From contig JALFNS010000046.1 in NCBI GenBank assembly GCA_022773945.1, positions 1 through 64,000 of the forward strand: a stretch of DNA of 64,000 nucleotides, given 5' to 3'. Below the pieces are notes generated by a model, which was not told the DNA's origin, did no database searches, and saw nothing but the letters and a program-made list of their open reading frames with translations. Of this stretch, positions 8,435-16,996 are shown one piece after another. The position numbers were made by a program, and so were the translations under genes. Each line of letters starts with the position of its first letter. Position 1 is the stretch's first letter. This DNA is from Clostridiales bacterium (GTDB lineage Bacteria; Bacillota; Clostridia; Peptostreptococcales; Anaerovoracaceae).

Positions 8435-9752
8435 CGATGATAAAAAGCTGCTTGATGTATATGAGAAAATCTTTCAGCTTAAGGGATTTGACGTAACAGC
8501 CTGCTCCAATGCGATGGAAGCAATATCTGAAATGAAGACCAAAGAATTTTCTGTAGTAGTTTCAGATATAATAATGCCGAGGATGAACGGAATTCACCTT
8601 CTGGAATATGTCAAGGGAAATTATCCGAGCACTGAAGTTATCATGCTTACTGCGGAGGGATCTATTAAAGGGGCTGTTGATGCAGTCAAGAAGGGCGCGT
8701 TCTCATACCTTGTCAAGCCTGCAGATATTGACGAGCTTGTAAGTATGGTGGGAAAAGCAGCAGAGCTTTACAGAATAAAATCAGAGAATACCATTCTTAA
8801 GGGACAGCTCAAAGACAAAGAACAGGACCGCGCATTCATCTCGGTTTCCGAGACAGGGCGGCGTGTTTATGACATGGCCTGCAAAATCGGAAAGACCGAC
8901 TCATCCGTTCTGATAACGGGTGAAACCGGAACAGGAAAGGAAATTATAGCACATACCATTCATAAAAACAGTGCGCGCGCGGACAAACCTTTTATCTGCA
9001 TAAACTGCGGAGCGCTCAATGAAAATCTGATAGAAAGCGAGCTCTTCGGCAGCGAAAAGGGAGCATACACCGGTGCAGAAAAAAGGCACATAGGCAAGTT
9101 CGAAGCAGCTGACGGGGGAACGATATTCCTTGATGAAGTCGGAGAGCTCAGCCTGAATATGCAGACAAGGCTTTTAAGAGTTCTTCAGGAGAAGGAATTT
9201 AGCCGTGTCGGCGGTATCGAAACAATTAAAAGCGATTTCAGAATAATAACTGCCACCAACAGAAATCTTAAAAAAGAAGTGGAAGAAAAGAGCTTCAGAG
9301 ACGATCTGTACTACAGAATCAGCATCGTGCCTATTGAAATTCCGCCGCTTCGCAGCAGGAAAGAGGACATAAAGCCTTTGTGCGAGCATTTTATACGGCA
9401 GTACGAAGCGGAGCTTAAAAAGAAAATAGCACCGATTGATGAGGAATTTCTTGGCATTTTCTGCTGTTACGACTGGCCGGGAAATGTAAGAGAGCTTAAG
9501 AACATAATAGAACGGATGGCGGTTCTTGCTGAGGACGGAGAGCTTTCTGTCAGCTGCATCCCGGAGGAGATAATATCATCAGCAGCTCCTGCGGAAGAAT
9601 CGCTTAAGGGAAAAACTAAGGAATTTGAGAAACAATATATAATAAGTGTTCTGGCAAAACATGGCGGAAGTGTCGCAAAGGCCGCAGAGGAAATGCAGAT
9701 AGCTAAGAAGAATCTGTACAGGAAGCTCAATGAATATGAAATCAAATATTAA
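8412..9752 (+). CDS. NtrC-family sigma-54 response regulator
   Basis: A 446-residue activator with three domains. The receiver has the acidic pocket LLIDDDKK, phospho-acceptor Asp52 in VVVSDIIMPRMNG and Lys in VKPADIDE. The AAA+ ATPase has Walker A GETGTGKE (near 170), the sigma-54 contact loop GAYTGA, Walker B TIFLDEVGEL and the R-finger region. A Fis-type helix-turn-helix ends the protein (AKAAEEMQIAKKNLYRKL). It activates sigma-54 polymerase by ATP hydrolysis. I start it at ATG 8412 because the receiver begins there and GAGGAAGG lies upstream; ATG 8391 would add seven residues. Overlap with the kinase implies translational coupling. The likely target is the -24/-12 promoter at 3901. Confidence 0.93.
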   Translation: MTKVLLIDDDKKLLDVYEKIFQLKGFDVTACSNAMEAISEMKTKEFSVVVSDIIMPRMNGIHLLEYVKGNYPSTEVIMLTAEGSIKGAVDAVKKGAFSYLVKPADIDELVSMVGKAAELYRIKSENTILKGQLKDKEQDRAFISVSETGRRVYDMACKIGKTDSSVLITGETGTGKEIIAHTIHKNSARADKPFICINCGALNENLIESELFGSEKGAYTGAEKRHIGKFEAADGGTIFLDEVGELSLNMQTRLLRVLQEKEFSRVGGIETIKSDFRIITATNRNLKKEVEEKSFRDDLYYRISIVPIEIPPLRSRKEDIKPLCEHFIRQYEAELKKKIAPIDEEFLGIFCCYDWPGNVRELKNIIERMAVLAEDGELSVSCIPEEIISSAAPAEESLKGKTKEFEKQYIISVLAKHGGSVAKAAEEMQIAKKNLYRKLNEYEIKY

Positions 9753-10267
9753 CAAAGTGACATTCGGTGATATAAAGGGAAATCACCCCTTGTTAAAAAA
9801 GCAGATAGAAATTGCCGTGAAGGCATCAAGGTGCGATGCGCCGGTATTGATTTACGGAAAGCGGTGCTTTTACCGATGCTGTAGAAAGCAAAGGCCTGTT
9901 TCAACTGGCAGATGGCGGGACCGTGCTTCTTGATGAGCTGAACAGCATGCCTGTTTTTCTTCAGTCGAAGCTCCTCAGGTTTTTGCAGGACGGTCTTGTC
10001 AGAAGGCTCGGCGGGCTCACGGAAGAGGCAGTTGATGTCAGGGTGATTGCGGCTGTAAATGAGGACCCCGAAGAGCTTGTGGAAAGAGGAATTTTAAGGG
10101 CCGATCTGTTTTACCGGCTTAATGTTATACGAATTAATGTGCCGTCTCTTGATGAGCATAAAGAAGATATTCCGATTTATGTTGAGCATTTTATCGAGAA
10201 GGCTAATAGAAGATACGGCAAGGAGATAAAGGGAGTCAGCGATGATGTTATATCAGAGCTAGGCTGA
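9730..10267 (+). pseudogene. Sigma-54 activator AAA+ domain, deleted and frameshifted
   Basis: Two frames make one broken gene. Frame one (9730-9863) reads TFGDIKGNHPLLKKQIEIA up to VLIYG, where Walker A should follow. About 60 residues are missing, and coding similarity resumes in another frame with GAFTDA (from GAFTGA), LADGGTVLLDELNSM (Walker B) and RADLFYRLNVIRINVPSL before ending at SELG. No Fis helix-turn-helix follows. The gene thus lost its ATP-binding loop and DNA-binding domain. It starts inside the end of the intact NtrC-type gene and is a relic of a second, RocR/PrdR-like activator. Confidence 0.8.
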
Positions 10268-10403
10268 TATGAGATGTGGGATATGAATGCAAATACCCCA
10301 AAGAGAACATGATCTTATAATCCATTTCTGTAGATGTCATTAATTATCGCCTGATAGCGTCTCTATCGCTTAATATAGACAGATTAAGCGGTAAACCCTG
10401 CGC

Positions 10404-10451
10404 AATCTGATGAAAAATCGCCCCGCGAAAGCGGGGCGCTACTTTTATCAG
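10404..10451 (+). terminator. Two-tier terminator
   Basis: Core stem CGCCCCGC / GCGGGGCG (10419-10426, 10431-10438) with a GAAA tetraloop sits inside outer arms AATCTGAT...AAAA / TTTT...ATCAGATT. It can work in both orientations. The stretch 10268-10557 holds this hairpin and the repeat element at 10468-10539, and no gene I can support. Confidence 0.8.
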
Positions 10452-10467
10452 ATTAAGGCATAGGTTC

Positions 10468-10539
10468 ATGTATACCTACGGTCCTGTTTTTTTCCCTTAT
10501 AGGAGTACATCGACCTTCCCCAATACCCCACCCGGGCAT
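10468..10539 (-). repeat. Composite 3' element: 43-nt hairpin plus CCCGGG palindrome
   Basis: A 43-nt imperfect hairpin with arms ATGTATACC (10468-) and GGAGTACAT (ending 10510) is followed after 12 nt by ATACCCCACCCGGGCAT (10523-10539). The same arrangement, with the same 12-nt gap, recurs at 53499-53569. In both places it lies 19-23 bp beyond the stop codon of a minus-strand gene, in the same orientation. It is probably a structured 3'-UTR element or a small mobile repeat; I do not recognise a named family. Confidence 0.6.
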
Positions 10540-10557
10540 AGCAAATGCTTCAGTTTC

Positions 10558-10908
10558 CTACATGAACTGCACGGTTACGCCGGCAGGGTCTGTGACAAAG
10601 AAAAACTCAACTCCCGGCATTGGGGAGACCATCGGCGTCGGTGCAAAGCCTGCTTCTATCATCTTTTCACGCTGAGCGGAAATGTCCTCGGCTTTAAAAC
10701 CGACTGACAAGTACCTGTTACCGGCATTATCTGAGTCCGGATTATACAGAACTTCGATGCATGTTTCTCCTGCACTGTTCCCGAGAAAAACAATATCCTT
10801 GCCTTTATCCCGAAGATCATCCTGAACAGTAAGTCCCGCATATTCCCGGTAGAAATTGATTTCTTCTTCCGGTTTGTTTGTCTGAATAGTCACATGAAGC
10901 ATTTTCAT
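10558..10908 (-). CDS. VOC-superfamily (glyoxalase-fold) protein
   Basis: A 116-residue protein of the vicinal oxygen chelate fold: an N-terminal MLHVTIQT strand, a paired beta-alpha-beta unit, and the C-terminal FFFVTDPAGVTVQFM strand typical of glyoxalase/bleomycin-resistance/dioxygenase-type domains. The metal ligands are His4 and Glu-like positions, but the C-terminal Glu is replaced in VTVQFM by Gln, so metal binding is uncertain. ATG 10908 is preceded by AAAGGAGGA; a longer in-frame start has no ribosome site. It stands alone, and the specific reaction is unknown. Confidence 0.8.
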   Translation of the reverse strand: MKMLHVTIQTNKPEEEINFYREYAGLTVQDDLRDKGKDIVFLGNSAGETCIEVLYNPDSDNAGNRYLSVGFKAEDISAQREKMIEAGFAPTPMVSPMPGVEFFFVTDPAGVTVQFM

Positions 10909-11074
10909 AACAGTCTCCTCCTTTAACATGAAATATATTCTCACACAGTCTATATTATACCATTGCGGGAAGCAACAGTTACTTTTTCCGGTACGAAAAA
11001 AGGAGTGCATCAGATGATACTCAGACTGTAGACAAAGTCCGGTTCTGATAAAATACCCGGATTTCGGCGATGTT

Positions 11075-11246
11075 TTGTCAGGAAATCTCGTGAGAATTCT
11101 TCATATGCATAATCACACGCCGTTTATACGCTCGTATTGACAATATCTGGTAGCGTAGCAGGGCGGCGGAGCCGGGTGCAAAGGCCTTTGTTCTCTCAGG
11201 GGAGTCGATTCCTGACAAAAATTTCATATATCGAGGATTTTGTCAG
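11075..11246. repeat. Intergenic TTGTCAG/CTGACAA motif cluster
   Basis: Exact heptamers lie at 11075-11081 (TTGTCAG), 11212-11218 (CTGACAA) and 11240-11246 (TTGTCAG), with degenerate relatives (GTAGACAAAG, TTCTGATAAA) near 11030-11050. They belong to the motif family that forms a dense array at 61611-61886. The gap 10909-11365 is otherwise non-coding and precedes a secreted-protein gene, as does the larger array. Confidence 0.55.
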
Positions 11247-11365
11247 AATACCGGTTGAATAAGGAAATCCGGCCCGATTTGCTGCGAATAAGCATACGAG
11301 AGTTATACAAACATAAAGCCTGCACCATACACGGTCCAAGGCCGTGAAGAAACGGAGGAGAAAAC

Positions 11366-12699
11366 ATGAAAAAGATGCTATCAGTACTGCTTGCCTGCAT
11401 CATGACACTGACAATGATACCGGCGGCAGCATTCGCGGATTCGGGGGGAGTGTCGCAATAAATGAGACAAACTTTCCTGATGCGAGCTTCAGAACTTATG
11501 TGAAAACATTTGATAAAAACAGCGATGGAAGTCTTTCGGAATCAGAGATTGCAGCTGTTACAGAGATTAGCTGTGCGAATAAAAGTATAGGAAGTTTGGA
11601 AGGTGTTGAGAACTTCACAAATGTGGTTAAGCTTGACTGCCGTAACAACAGTCTGACATCCCTCGATGTAAGCAACTGCGCGGATTTGACTTCGCTGAAT
11701 GTTTCAGACAACAATCTGACAACTATTTCTGTTAGCAATAATTACAAGTTAAACTTTCTTGATATAAGGAATAACAATCTGACATCGCTGAATCTTAGCA
11801 ATAATACCAACATTGAAGGTCTCAACTCCGCCGGCAATACATATGATATTATCCCTGACAGCAACAGACAGTTCAACCTATCTAATCTTGCGGGAACTTT
11901 ATCTGTATCAAAAACAAGTAGCTGGAGTGATGGCACAACAAACACAGTGAAGGGTAAATGGCAGATTACGAAGGCTGACCCTGAATACACTGTCCCGACA
12001 GGCCTTTCGGGAGTGAAGGGCAAGACTCTATGGACTGTCGGTCTTCCGGAGGGTTTATCGTGGATGGACGGCAATACTGTCATGAATACTGCAGGGGAGC
12101 AGATTTTTAAGGCTAAGTATATTCCTGAGGATACGAAGAACTACAATACTATCGAAAACATCGATGTTAAGGTTAATGTGGCAGTTCCCAATATCTCCGA
12201 CGCGACAATCAAGCTTCCGTCAGCCTATACCTACACCGGCAAGAGCATAACCCCGGCTGTTACTGTGACAGACTCAGGTAAGAAGCTGGTGAAGAATACC
12301 GACTACACCGTTTCCTGTTCGAAGAACAAGTATGTGGGCACCGCGAAGGTTACGATTCGAGGCACGGGAGCATATACAGGCACCGTGACCAAGACGTTTA
12401 AGATCAACCCGACCAAGGTAACTGTGAGAAGCGTCAAGAGAGCCGGTTCCGGCAAGATGAAGGTTACGTGGCAGAAGCATTCCACACAGACTACAGGCTT
12501 CCAGATTCAGTACGGCACATCGAGCACATTCAAGAACGTGAAGACTACCACAGTATCGGGCAGCAAAGCCACAACGAAGACTATCAAAAAGCTGAAGAAA
12601 GGCAAGAAGTACTACGTGCGCGTACGTGCATACAAGACCGTGAACAAGGTTAAATACTACAGCAGCTGGTCTTCGAAGAAGTACGTGAAGATTAAATAA
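11366..12699 (+). CDS. Secreted LRR-Ig-FN3 surface protein, out of frame after its signal peptide
   Basis: ATG 11366, with GGAGGAG upstream, opens a clear signal peptide (MKKMLSVLLACIMTLTM, cleavage after AFA) in one frame. The mature protein continues in another frame from SVAINETNFPDASF. The frames meet at a run of six G at 11443-11448; one extra G would join them. The mature part has an EF-hand-like FDKNSDGSLSESEI, about five leucine-rich repeats (SLDVSNC, LTSLNVSDNN), a bacterial Ig/MBG-like segment with YTYTGKSITPAV, and a C-terminal fibronectin III domain ending YVKIK. It is probably wall-associated or secreted. The frameshift could be real, phase-variable or a sequence error. Confidence 0.75.
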
Positions 12700-12714
12700 A
12701 CAGACAGTCACATG

Positions 12715-12736
12715 CCCGGCCTCCGGCCGGGTTTTG
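12715..12736 (+). terminator. Rho-independent terminator
   Basis: Stem CCCGGCC / GGCCGGG (7 bp, 3-nt loop) followed by TTTTG, directly after the surface-protein gene. Confidence 0.85.
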
Positions 12737-12749
12737 TATTACCAAACTA

Positions 12750-12860
12750 TTTGAGTAACTCAAATTCTCTTTTCAAGAAACTCAAATCATAATTGAGTTT
12801 CTCTTGAAATAACTCAAATATGATGTTAAAATATTTAACAAATAAAGGAGAAACTCAAAT
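12750..12860 (+). promoter_or_regulatory. ACTCAAAT operator array reaching the start codon
   Basis: Half-site ACTCAAA(T) occurs as an inverted pair at 12750-12764 (TTTGAGT-A-ACTCAAA), as a 10-bp-arm palindrome at 12776-12802 (AGAAACTCAA-N7-TTGAGTTTCT), singly at 12812-12819, and again at 12853-12860 between the ribosome site and the ATG of the next gene. This layout suits cooperative autoregulation by the AlbA_2 protein encoded downstream, with the last site able to block initiation or be read at the RNA level. Confidence 0.65.
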
Positions 12861-14322
12861 GACAACAGATGAATTAAGAGAATTATTAAAATCAATTCAA
12901 AAAAACAAATGCGAAAGTCAAACTTTGGAATTAAAAAGAGCTGAATTGGAGTGCCCTAAGCGCTTATACGATACTTTGTCAAGTTTCTCAAATCAGGATA
13001 TGGGAGGCATCATTGTATTCGGCATATATGAGGAGAATGACTACGAAGAAGTCGGCGTGTATGATCCTCAGGATATACAGAAAAAAATAAATGAGCAATG
13101 TCTGCAGATGGAGCCTAAGATACGCCCGCTTATTACAGTGCTTGAGAAAGACAACAAGTTCTTCGTTTCGGTGGAAATTCCCGGAATTGATGTTGCCGAC
13201 AGGCCGTGTTTTTATAGAGGAAAAGGAAGAGTCAGGGGTTCTTATACACGCGTCGGAGACAGTGATGAACCGATGACAGAATACGAGGTGTACAGCTATG
13301 AGGCCTTCAGGAAGAAGTATCAGGACGATATTCGTACAATACCCAGGGTATCATTTAACTCTCTCAACAAGGAAGCTCTCGGTAAATACGTTTCGAAGCT
13401 CAAAGAAGGCAAGCCTCATTTGGCAGGATTGCCGGACGATATAATTTGTGAATTGATGAGCATAACGAGAAATAAGGAAGTAACACTGGCCTCAACACTG
13501 TTATTCAGTCCCTATCCTCAGGCATATGCGCCCCAGCTCTGTATAACGGCACTGTCAATACCTGGCACAGAGAAAGGAAGTATAGGAGAAACCGGAGAGC
13601 GTTTCATTGACAACGAGAGGATTGAGGGAACTATTCCTGAGATGCTGGAGCAGGCAATCTCTTTCGTTCGAAAAAACATGAAGAAAAGAACGATAATAAA
13701 CAGCGAAACGGGTAAAAGAGAGGATAAAACAGATTATCCTATAACTGCGGTCAGAGAAGCTGTTCTCAATGCATTGGTTCACAGAGACTACAGCATTCAT
13801 ACAGAAGGAATGCCCATTACGCTGGATATGTATGAGGACAGAATTGAAATCAGCAATCCGGGCGGATTATACGGGCGCATTCGAGTTGATCAATTGGGAA
13901 AAGTGCAGCCAGACACAAGAAATCCTGTAATTGTAACGGCTTTAGAAGTTCTGGATATTACTGAAAACAGATACTCCGGCATCCCGACAATCAGGCAGGA
14001 ACTGAAGAATTACGGGCTCGAGGAACCTGAGTTTATTGACCGCGGGGGGCATTTCACAACGATCTTTCATAAGGCGAAATCTTCTCCTTCTAAGGTAGAG
14101 GAATCCACTGATGAAACAAGCAAAAACCTCATAGAGTTTTGTGCGGTACCGAGAAGTCGTGCAGAAATAACAAGTTATCTGGGGCTGGAATCCCAGTCCT
14201 ATGCAATCACCAGATACGTCACACCACTGGTGGAGGCAGGCGTTGTTAAGCTTACCATACCGGACAAACCGCGAAGCTCGAAGCAGAAGTATTACAGTGA
14301 ACAAGCAGGAGGAAGACTATGA
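12859..14322 (+). CDS. AlbA_2 domain transcriptional regulator-like protein
   Basis: A 487-residue relative of the protein at 276-1544. The N-terminal AlbA_2 domain (about 1-140) reads SQTLELKRAELECPKRLYDTLSSF-type sequence followed by GGIIVFGIYE. The central region has the HATPase_c_4-like VREAVLNALVHRDYS and ISNPGGLYGR. The C-terminus is probably a winged helix (RAEITSYLGLESQSYAITRYV). I chose ATG 12859, eight bases after AAGGAG, over an upstream ATG at 12820 without a ribosome site. The repeated ACTCAAAT motif upstream suggests self-control. It overlaps the next gene by 4 bp (ATGA). Function beyond nucleic-acid-linked regulation is unknown. Confidence 0.8.
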   Translation: MTTDELRELLKSIQKNKCESQTLELKRAELECPKRLYDTLSSFSNQDMGGIIVFGIYEENDYEEVGVYDPQDIQKKINEQCLQMEPKIRPLITVLEKDNKFFVSVEIPGIDVADRPCFYRGKGRVRGSYTRVGDSDEPMTEYEVYSYEAFRKKYQDDIRTIPRVSFNSLNKEALGKYVSKLKEGKPHLAGLPDDIICELMSITRNKEVTLASTLLFSPYPQAYAPQLCITALSIPGTEKGSIGETGERFIDNERIEGTIPEMLEQAISFVRKNMKKRTIINSETGKREDKTDYPITAVREAVLNALVHRDYSIHTEGMPITLDMYEDRIEISNPGGLYGRIRVDQLGKVQPDTRNPVIVTALEVLDITENRYSGIPTIRQELKNYGLEEPEFIDRGGHFTTIFHKAKSSPSKVEESTDETSKNLIEFCAVPRSRAEITSYLGLESQSYAITRYVTPLVEAGVVKLTIPDKPRSSKQKYYSEQAGGRL

Positions 14323-14681
14323 AACTGAAGAACGTTTTAATCGTAGTCGAAGACATAGAGAAATCGAGAAAATTCTATCACAATCTGTTTGGTATAGAGC
14401 TGGTGGTTGATAACGACGGCAATATGATTCTTACCGAGGGCCTCGTCCTTCAGGATAAGAAAATCTGGGAAAAGTTTCTGGGCAGAGACGTCACCGCTAA
14501 GAGTAATTCCTGTGAATTGTATTTCGAGGAGCGGGACATTGAAGGTTTCATCGAGAAGCTCGAGAGTTTGTACCCCGACATCGAATACGTCAACCGACTC
14601 ATGACACATAGCTGGGGTCAGCAGGTCATCCGCTTCTACGACCCGGACGGTAACCTGATAGAAGTGGGAACACCGGTGTAA
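14319..14681 (+). CDS. VOC-superfamily (glyoxalase-fold) protein
   Basis: A 120-residue single VOC domain: the start KNVLIVVEDIEKSRKFYHNLFG and the end VIRFYDPDGNLIEVGTPV are diagnostic of glyoxalase I-like proteins. The C-terminal Glu (LIEVG) that binds metal is present; the N-terminal His is replaced by a hydrophobic residue, so it may act as a binding protein or use a different metal site. The ribosome site GGAGGA lies inside the end of the AlbA_2 gene, with a 4-bp overlap, indicating translational coupling. Confidence 0.85.
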   Translation: MKLKNVLIVVEDIEKSRKFYHNLFGIELVVDNDGNMILTEGLVLQDKKIWEKFLGRDVTAKSNSCELYFEERDIEGFIEKLESLYPDIEYVNRLMTHSWGQQVIRFYDPDGNLIEVGTPV

Positions 14682-14683
14682 TT

Positions 14684-14797
14684 GGTACAACTAGAGAAGA
14701 GCAGGAGGCGCAGTTTTTCATAGCGACTCACTCGCCGATTCTCCTGGGGCTGCCGGGTGCGGGAAGTGAAGATTTGAAATCGAGTATTAACGATTAA
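14684..14797 (+). pseudogene. C-terminal scrap of an AAA/ABC-type ATPase
   Basis: A 37-codon frame with no start contains QFFIATHSPILLGLPGA, the switch (H-loop) region of SMC/ABC-like AAA ATPases (consensus ATHSP.L). Nothing else of the ATPase remains. It marks a deletion between the glyoxalase-fold gene and the SHOCT gene. Confidence 0.7.
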
Positions 14798-14811
14798 CGG
14801 AGTGTTTGAGT

Positions 14812-15828
14812 ATGAAAGTTTATGATGTATTAAAGGAGTACAAGGCCCTGTTGGACGAGGGTATTATCACTGAAGAAGAATTCGAGAAGAAGAAGAAGGA
14901 GCTGCTTGCGCTGCCGGACTTCGGGGAGGAAGAGGAAACCCAGGGCAAGATAGAAGATGAGAGGAATGCTCTGGAGGAGCACAGGAGAAAGCTCAAGGAA
15001 GCTTCTCTCGAAGAGAAACGGAAGCATCTGGAGCAGCTGGAGGAGGAAGAGCGACAGAGAAACGCTGAACGGGAACAGGAGGAAAAACCGGTCGATGCGG
15101 AATGGGAACCGGCTGAGGAAAGCGATTATTTCTGTGGCGAAACGGGAGAAGGACGTAAGAAGAAAACTAAGCTGTTAGGGATAATAATAGCGGCAATCAT
15201 TATCGTTCTGTTAATCCTTATTATCGTGGTGAAAACCGGCAAACCCAATTATGAATGGCCTAAGAGCGGGCTGGCGACGAGCATTCCTGAACCGAGCCAG
15301 AAAAAGGGCGAAATATACAGCAATGATAATACAATGTTTGACATTAACCTGTATCGAGTCTCCGAAGATGACTATTCCGCATATGTACAGGAGTGTATGG
15401 ATAGCGGGTATACTGTAGAAGCTGATGATGAGACTGCAGATTACGGCGCTTATAACGAGGATAAGGATCGGTATATAGAAATAAACTACTATGACTACAA
15501 CAGTGAGATGAGTGTAACTGTACACGCACCTGACAAATGGACCGATATATATTGGCCATCCAGTAAGGTGGTGAAGAATTTGCCGAAACCGAAGAATCTC
15601 TATGGCGTTATTAACTGGGATTACTCTGACAGCTTCAGTGTGGATATAGCGAATGTATCTGAAGCTGAATTTCAGGACTATATAGATGAATGCATGAAGG
15701 CCGGTTATAATGTTGACTACGATAGAAATGATGACTCATACTATGCTGATAACAAGGCCGGTGTGAATTTGAGCGTTAGTTATGAGTATTTCGACGTAAT
15801 GAACATAAGTGTCAGAATGGAGGACTAA
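14812..15828 (+). CDS. SHOCT / coiled-coil / membrane protein with two DUF6591-like repeats
   Basis: A 338-residue protein. Residues 3-32 (VLKEYKALLDEGIITEEEFEKKK) are a SHOCT motif, a short helical module involved in oligomerisation or membrane-linked regulation. A highly charged coiled coil follows (about 35-105). A single transmembrane helix at about 122-142 (IIIAAIIIVLLILIIVV) separates it from an extracytoplasmic part made of two tandem copies of one domain, each beginning with YxWP and containing the pattern DYSAYVQECMDSGY or FQDYIDECMKAGY; this resembles DUF6591. Start ATG 14812 has CGGAG upstream. A scrap matching its last 15 codons lies at 16170-16217, so the gene was once duplicated. 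Role unknown. Confidence 0.7.
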   Translation: MKVYDVLKEYKALLDEGIITEEEFEKKKKELLALPDFGEEEETQGKIEDERNALEEHRRKLKEASLEEKRKHLEQLEEEERQRNAEREQEEKPVDAEWEPAEESDYFCGETGEGRKKKTKLLGIIIAAIIIVLLILIIVVKTGKPNYEWPKSGLATSIPEPSQKKGEIYSNDNTMFDINLYRVSEDDYSAYVQECMDSGYTVEADDETADYGAYNEDKDRYIEINYYDYNSEMSVTVHAPDKWTDIYWPSSKVVKNLPKPKNLYGVINWDYSDSFSVDIANVSEAEFQDYIDECMKAGYNVDYDRNDDSYYADNKAGVNLSVSYEYFDVMNISVRMED

Positions 15829-15889
15829 CCTGCCATTCTCGGCACCTGTATTTCTCCAAAAATAAGTTCGATATCGCCAAACATGCTAA

Positions 15890-16156
15890 TCCATTCCGAA
15901 ACAGCTGGCGAAGGAATTAAAGAAGTTCCGGTACTCGACAGTTGAGAAGGGAAAAACGCGCAAGAAATACGGCGGCAGTGCAGTTCCGGTTGAAGTTAAA
16001 GCCGGTAACACAGCCACAGTATCACTGAATAATTTCATTAGAGATTTCAATCCCCCGGCAGCCTATAAGTTTGTAAGCGGTAATGTGGGGATTTCGGGAA
16101 ACAAGATAACATTGCCACATTACATGGTGATGTTCATGACAACTGATATACTATAG
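15890..16156 (+). pseudogene. DUF4143 ATPase, C-terminal remnant
   Basis: A start-less open frame reads IPKQLAKELKKFRYSTVEKG, then KYGGSAVPVEVKAGN, SLNNFIRDFNPPAAYKFVSG and LPHYMVMF. These are the middle and the PD-(D/E)xK-like C-terminal end (xxPVEVKAG) of AAA_14/DUF4143 ATPases, joined with the intervening part deleted. An intact relative lies at 21569-22867. The gap 15829-16240 holds only this and the short duplicate that follows. Confidence 0.75.
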
Positions 16157-16169
16157 ATTTTGATCAACA

Positions 16170-16217
16170 GATTATGAGTACTTTAATGTAATGAACATAA
16201 ATGTTACAAAATGGTAA
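16170..16217 (+). repeat. Duplicated 3' end of the SHOCT/DUF6591-like gene
   Basis: Sixteen codons reading DYEYFNVMNINVTKW before a stop closely match the last residues of the protein ending at 15828 (YEYFDVMNISVRMED). This is a scar of a second copy lost by deletion. Confidence 0.65.
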
Positions 16218-16240
16218 GTTGTACAGGGAATCAGTCCGAA

Positions 16241-16876
16241 TCACTTCAGCAGCTTAGAATAATAGGCGTTCGCCTGATACAGAGCTGCCGCCGGGTTGTG
16301 GCCGAGCACACGGTCCTTGGTTATAAGCGTCGTGCACAGCGCGTCGGAATACTTGTAGAACAGACTGTCGTGTCCGACGCAAAGGCCTATGACCACATTG
16401 AGATCCGTCTTTTCCTCATTTAGGAGTTTAGCCTGCATTATCGGGTTGCATATATTGGGTCCCACATCGCAGCATCGCTCGTCGATACCGACGGAGACCT
16501 TTGGCTGTGCGCCTATTTTGCAGGCTGCGCCCACGACCTCGAAGCCTTTGTGCCTGAAGATTTTAGCGGCCGTGCGTGCTTCGGATATGAGGCCCACGCA
16601 TGTGGCGATTCCCAGCTTGCGGGCACCCGTCTTCGATGCGAATTCAGCGATTTCTTCGATTCGTGTCATCCGGCAGTAATTCTCGGCTTCCACTTCTGCG
16701 GCGGCCTTCATGACCGCCGAATTCTCCTCATCGTCTATGTAGAGCCTCACTGCAGATTCAAGCTTCTCAGGATCAAGTTCGCATGTCGGGCAGAAATCGG
16801 GGAACATACCGCCCTTGCCGTTGCATGCCGTTACTGCGCAGTCTATACAGCTTCTCTTTGTTTCTTTGTCGTTCAT
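16241..16876 (-). CDS. DUF1847 cysteine-rich metal-binding protein
   Basis: A 211-residue protein of the DUF1847 family. The N-terminus carries SCIDCAVTACNGKGG and FPDFCPTC, a cysteine cluster suited to zinc or an iron-sulfur centre. The body contains the conserved GIATCVGLISEARTAAK, EVVGAACKIG, CNPIMQAKLLN and NVVIGLCVGHDSLFYKYSDA, with further cysteines that could coordinate a cofactor. Family members are common in anaerobes, and their function is undetermined. The ribosome site AGGAGAAAT precedes the ATG. It stands alone on the minus strand, divergent from the MATE gene. Confidence 0.88.
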   Translation of the reverse strand: MNDKETKRSCIDCAVTACNGKGGMFPDFCPTCELDPEKLESAVRLYIDDEENSAVMKAAAEVEAENYCRMTRIEEIAEFASKTGARKLGIATCVGLISEARTAAKIFRHKGFEVVGAACKIGAQPKVSVGIDERCCDVGPNICNPIMQAKLLNEEKTDLNVVIGLCVGHDSLFYKYSDALCTTLITKDRVLGHNPAAALYQANAYYSKLLK

Positions 16877-16996
16877 TTTATTTCTCCTGATTTTCTGTAT
16901 ATATCTATTTTACACTTTTTTGAGGGGATTTGTGAATTTACAGTGGAATAGAGTATAATATCATTTGTACATTTTTACTAAAGGGGGCTGTCATCT

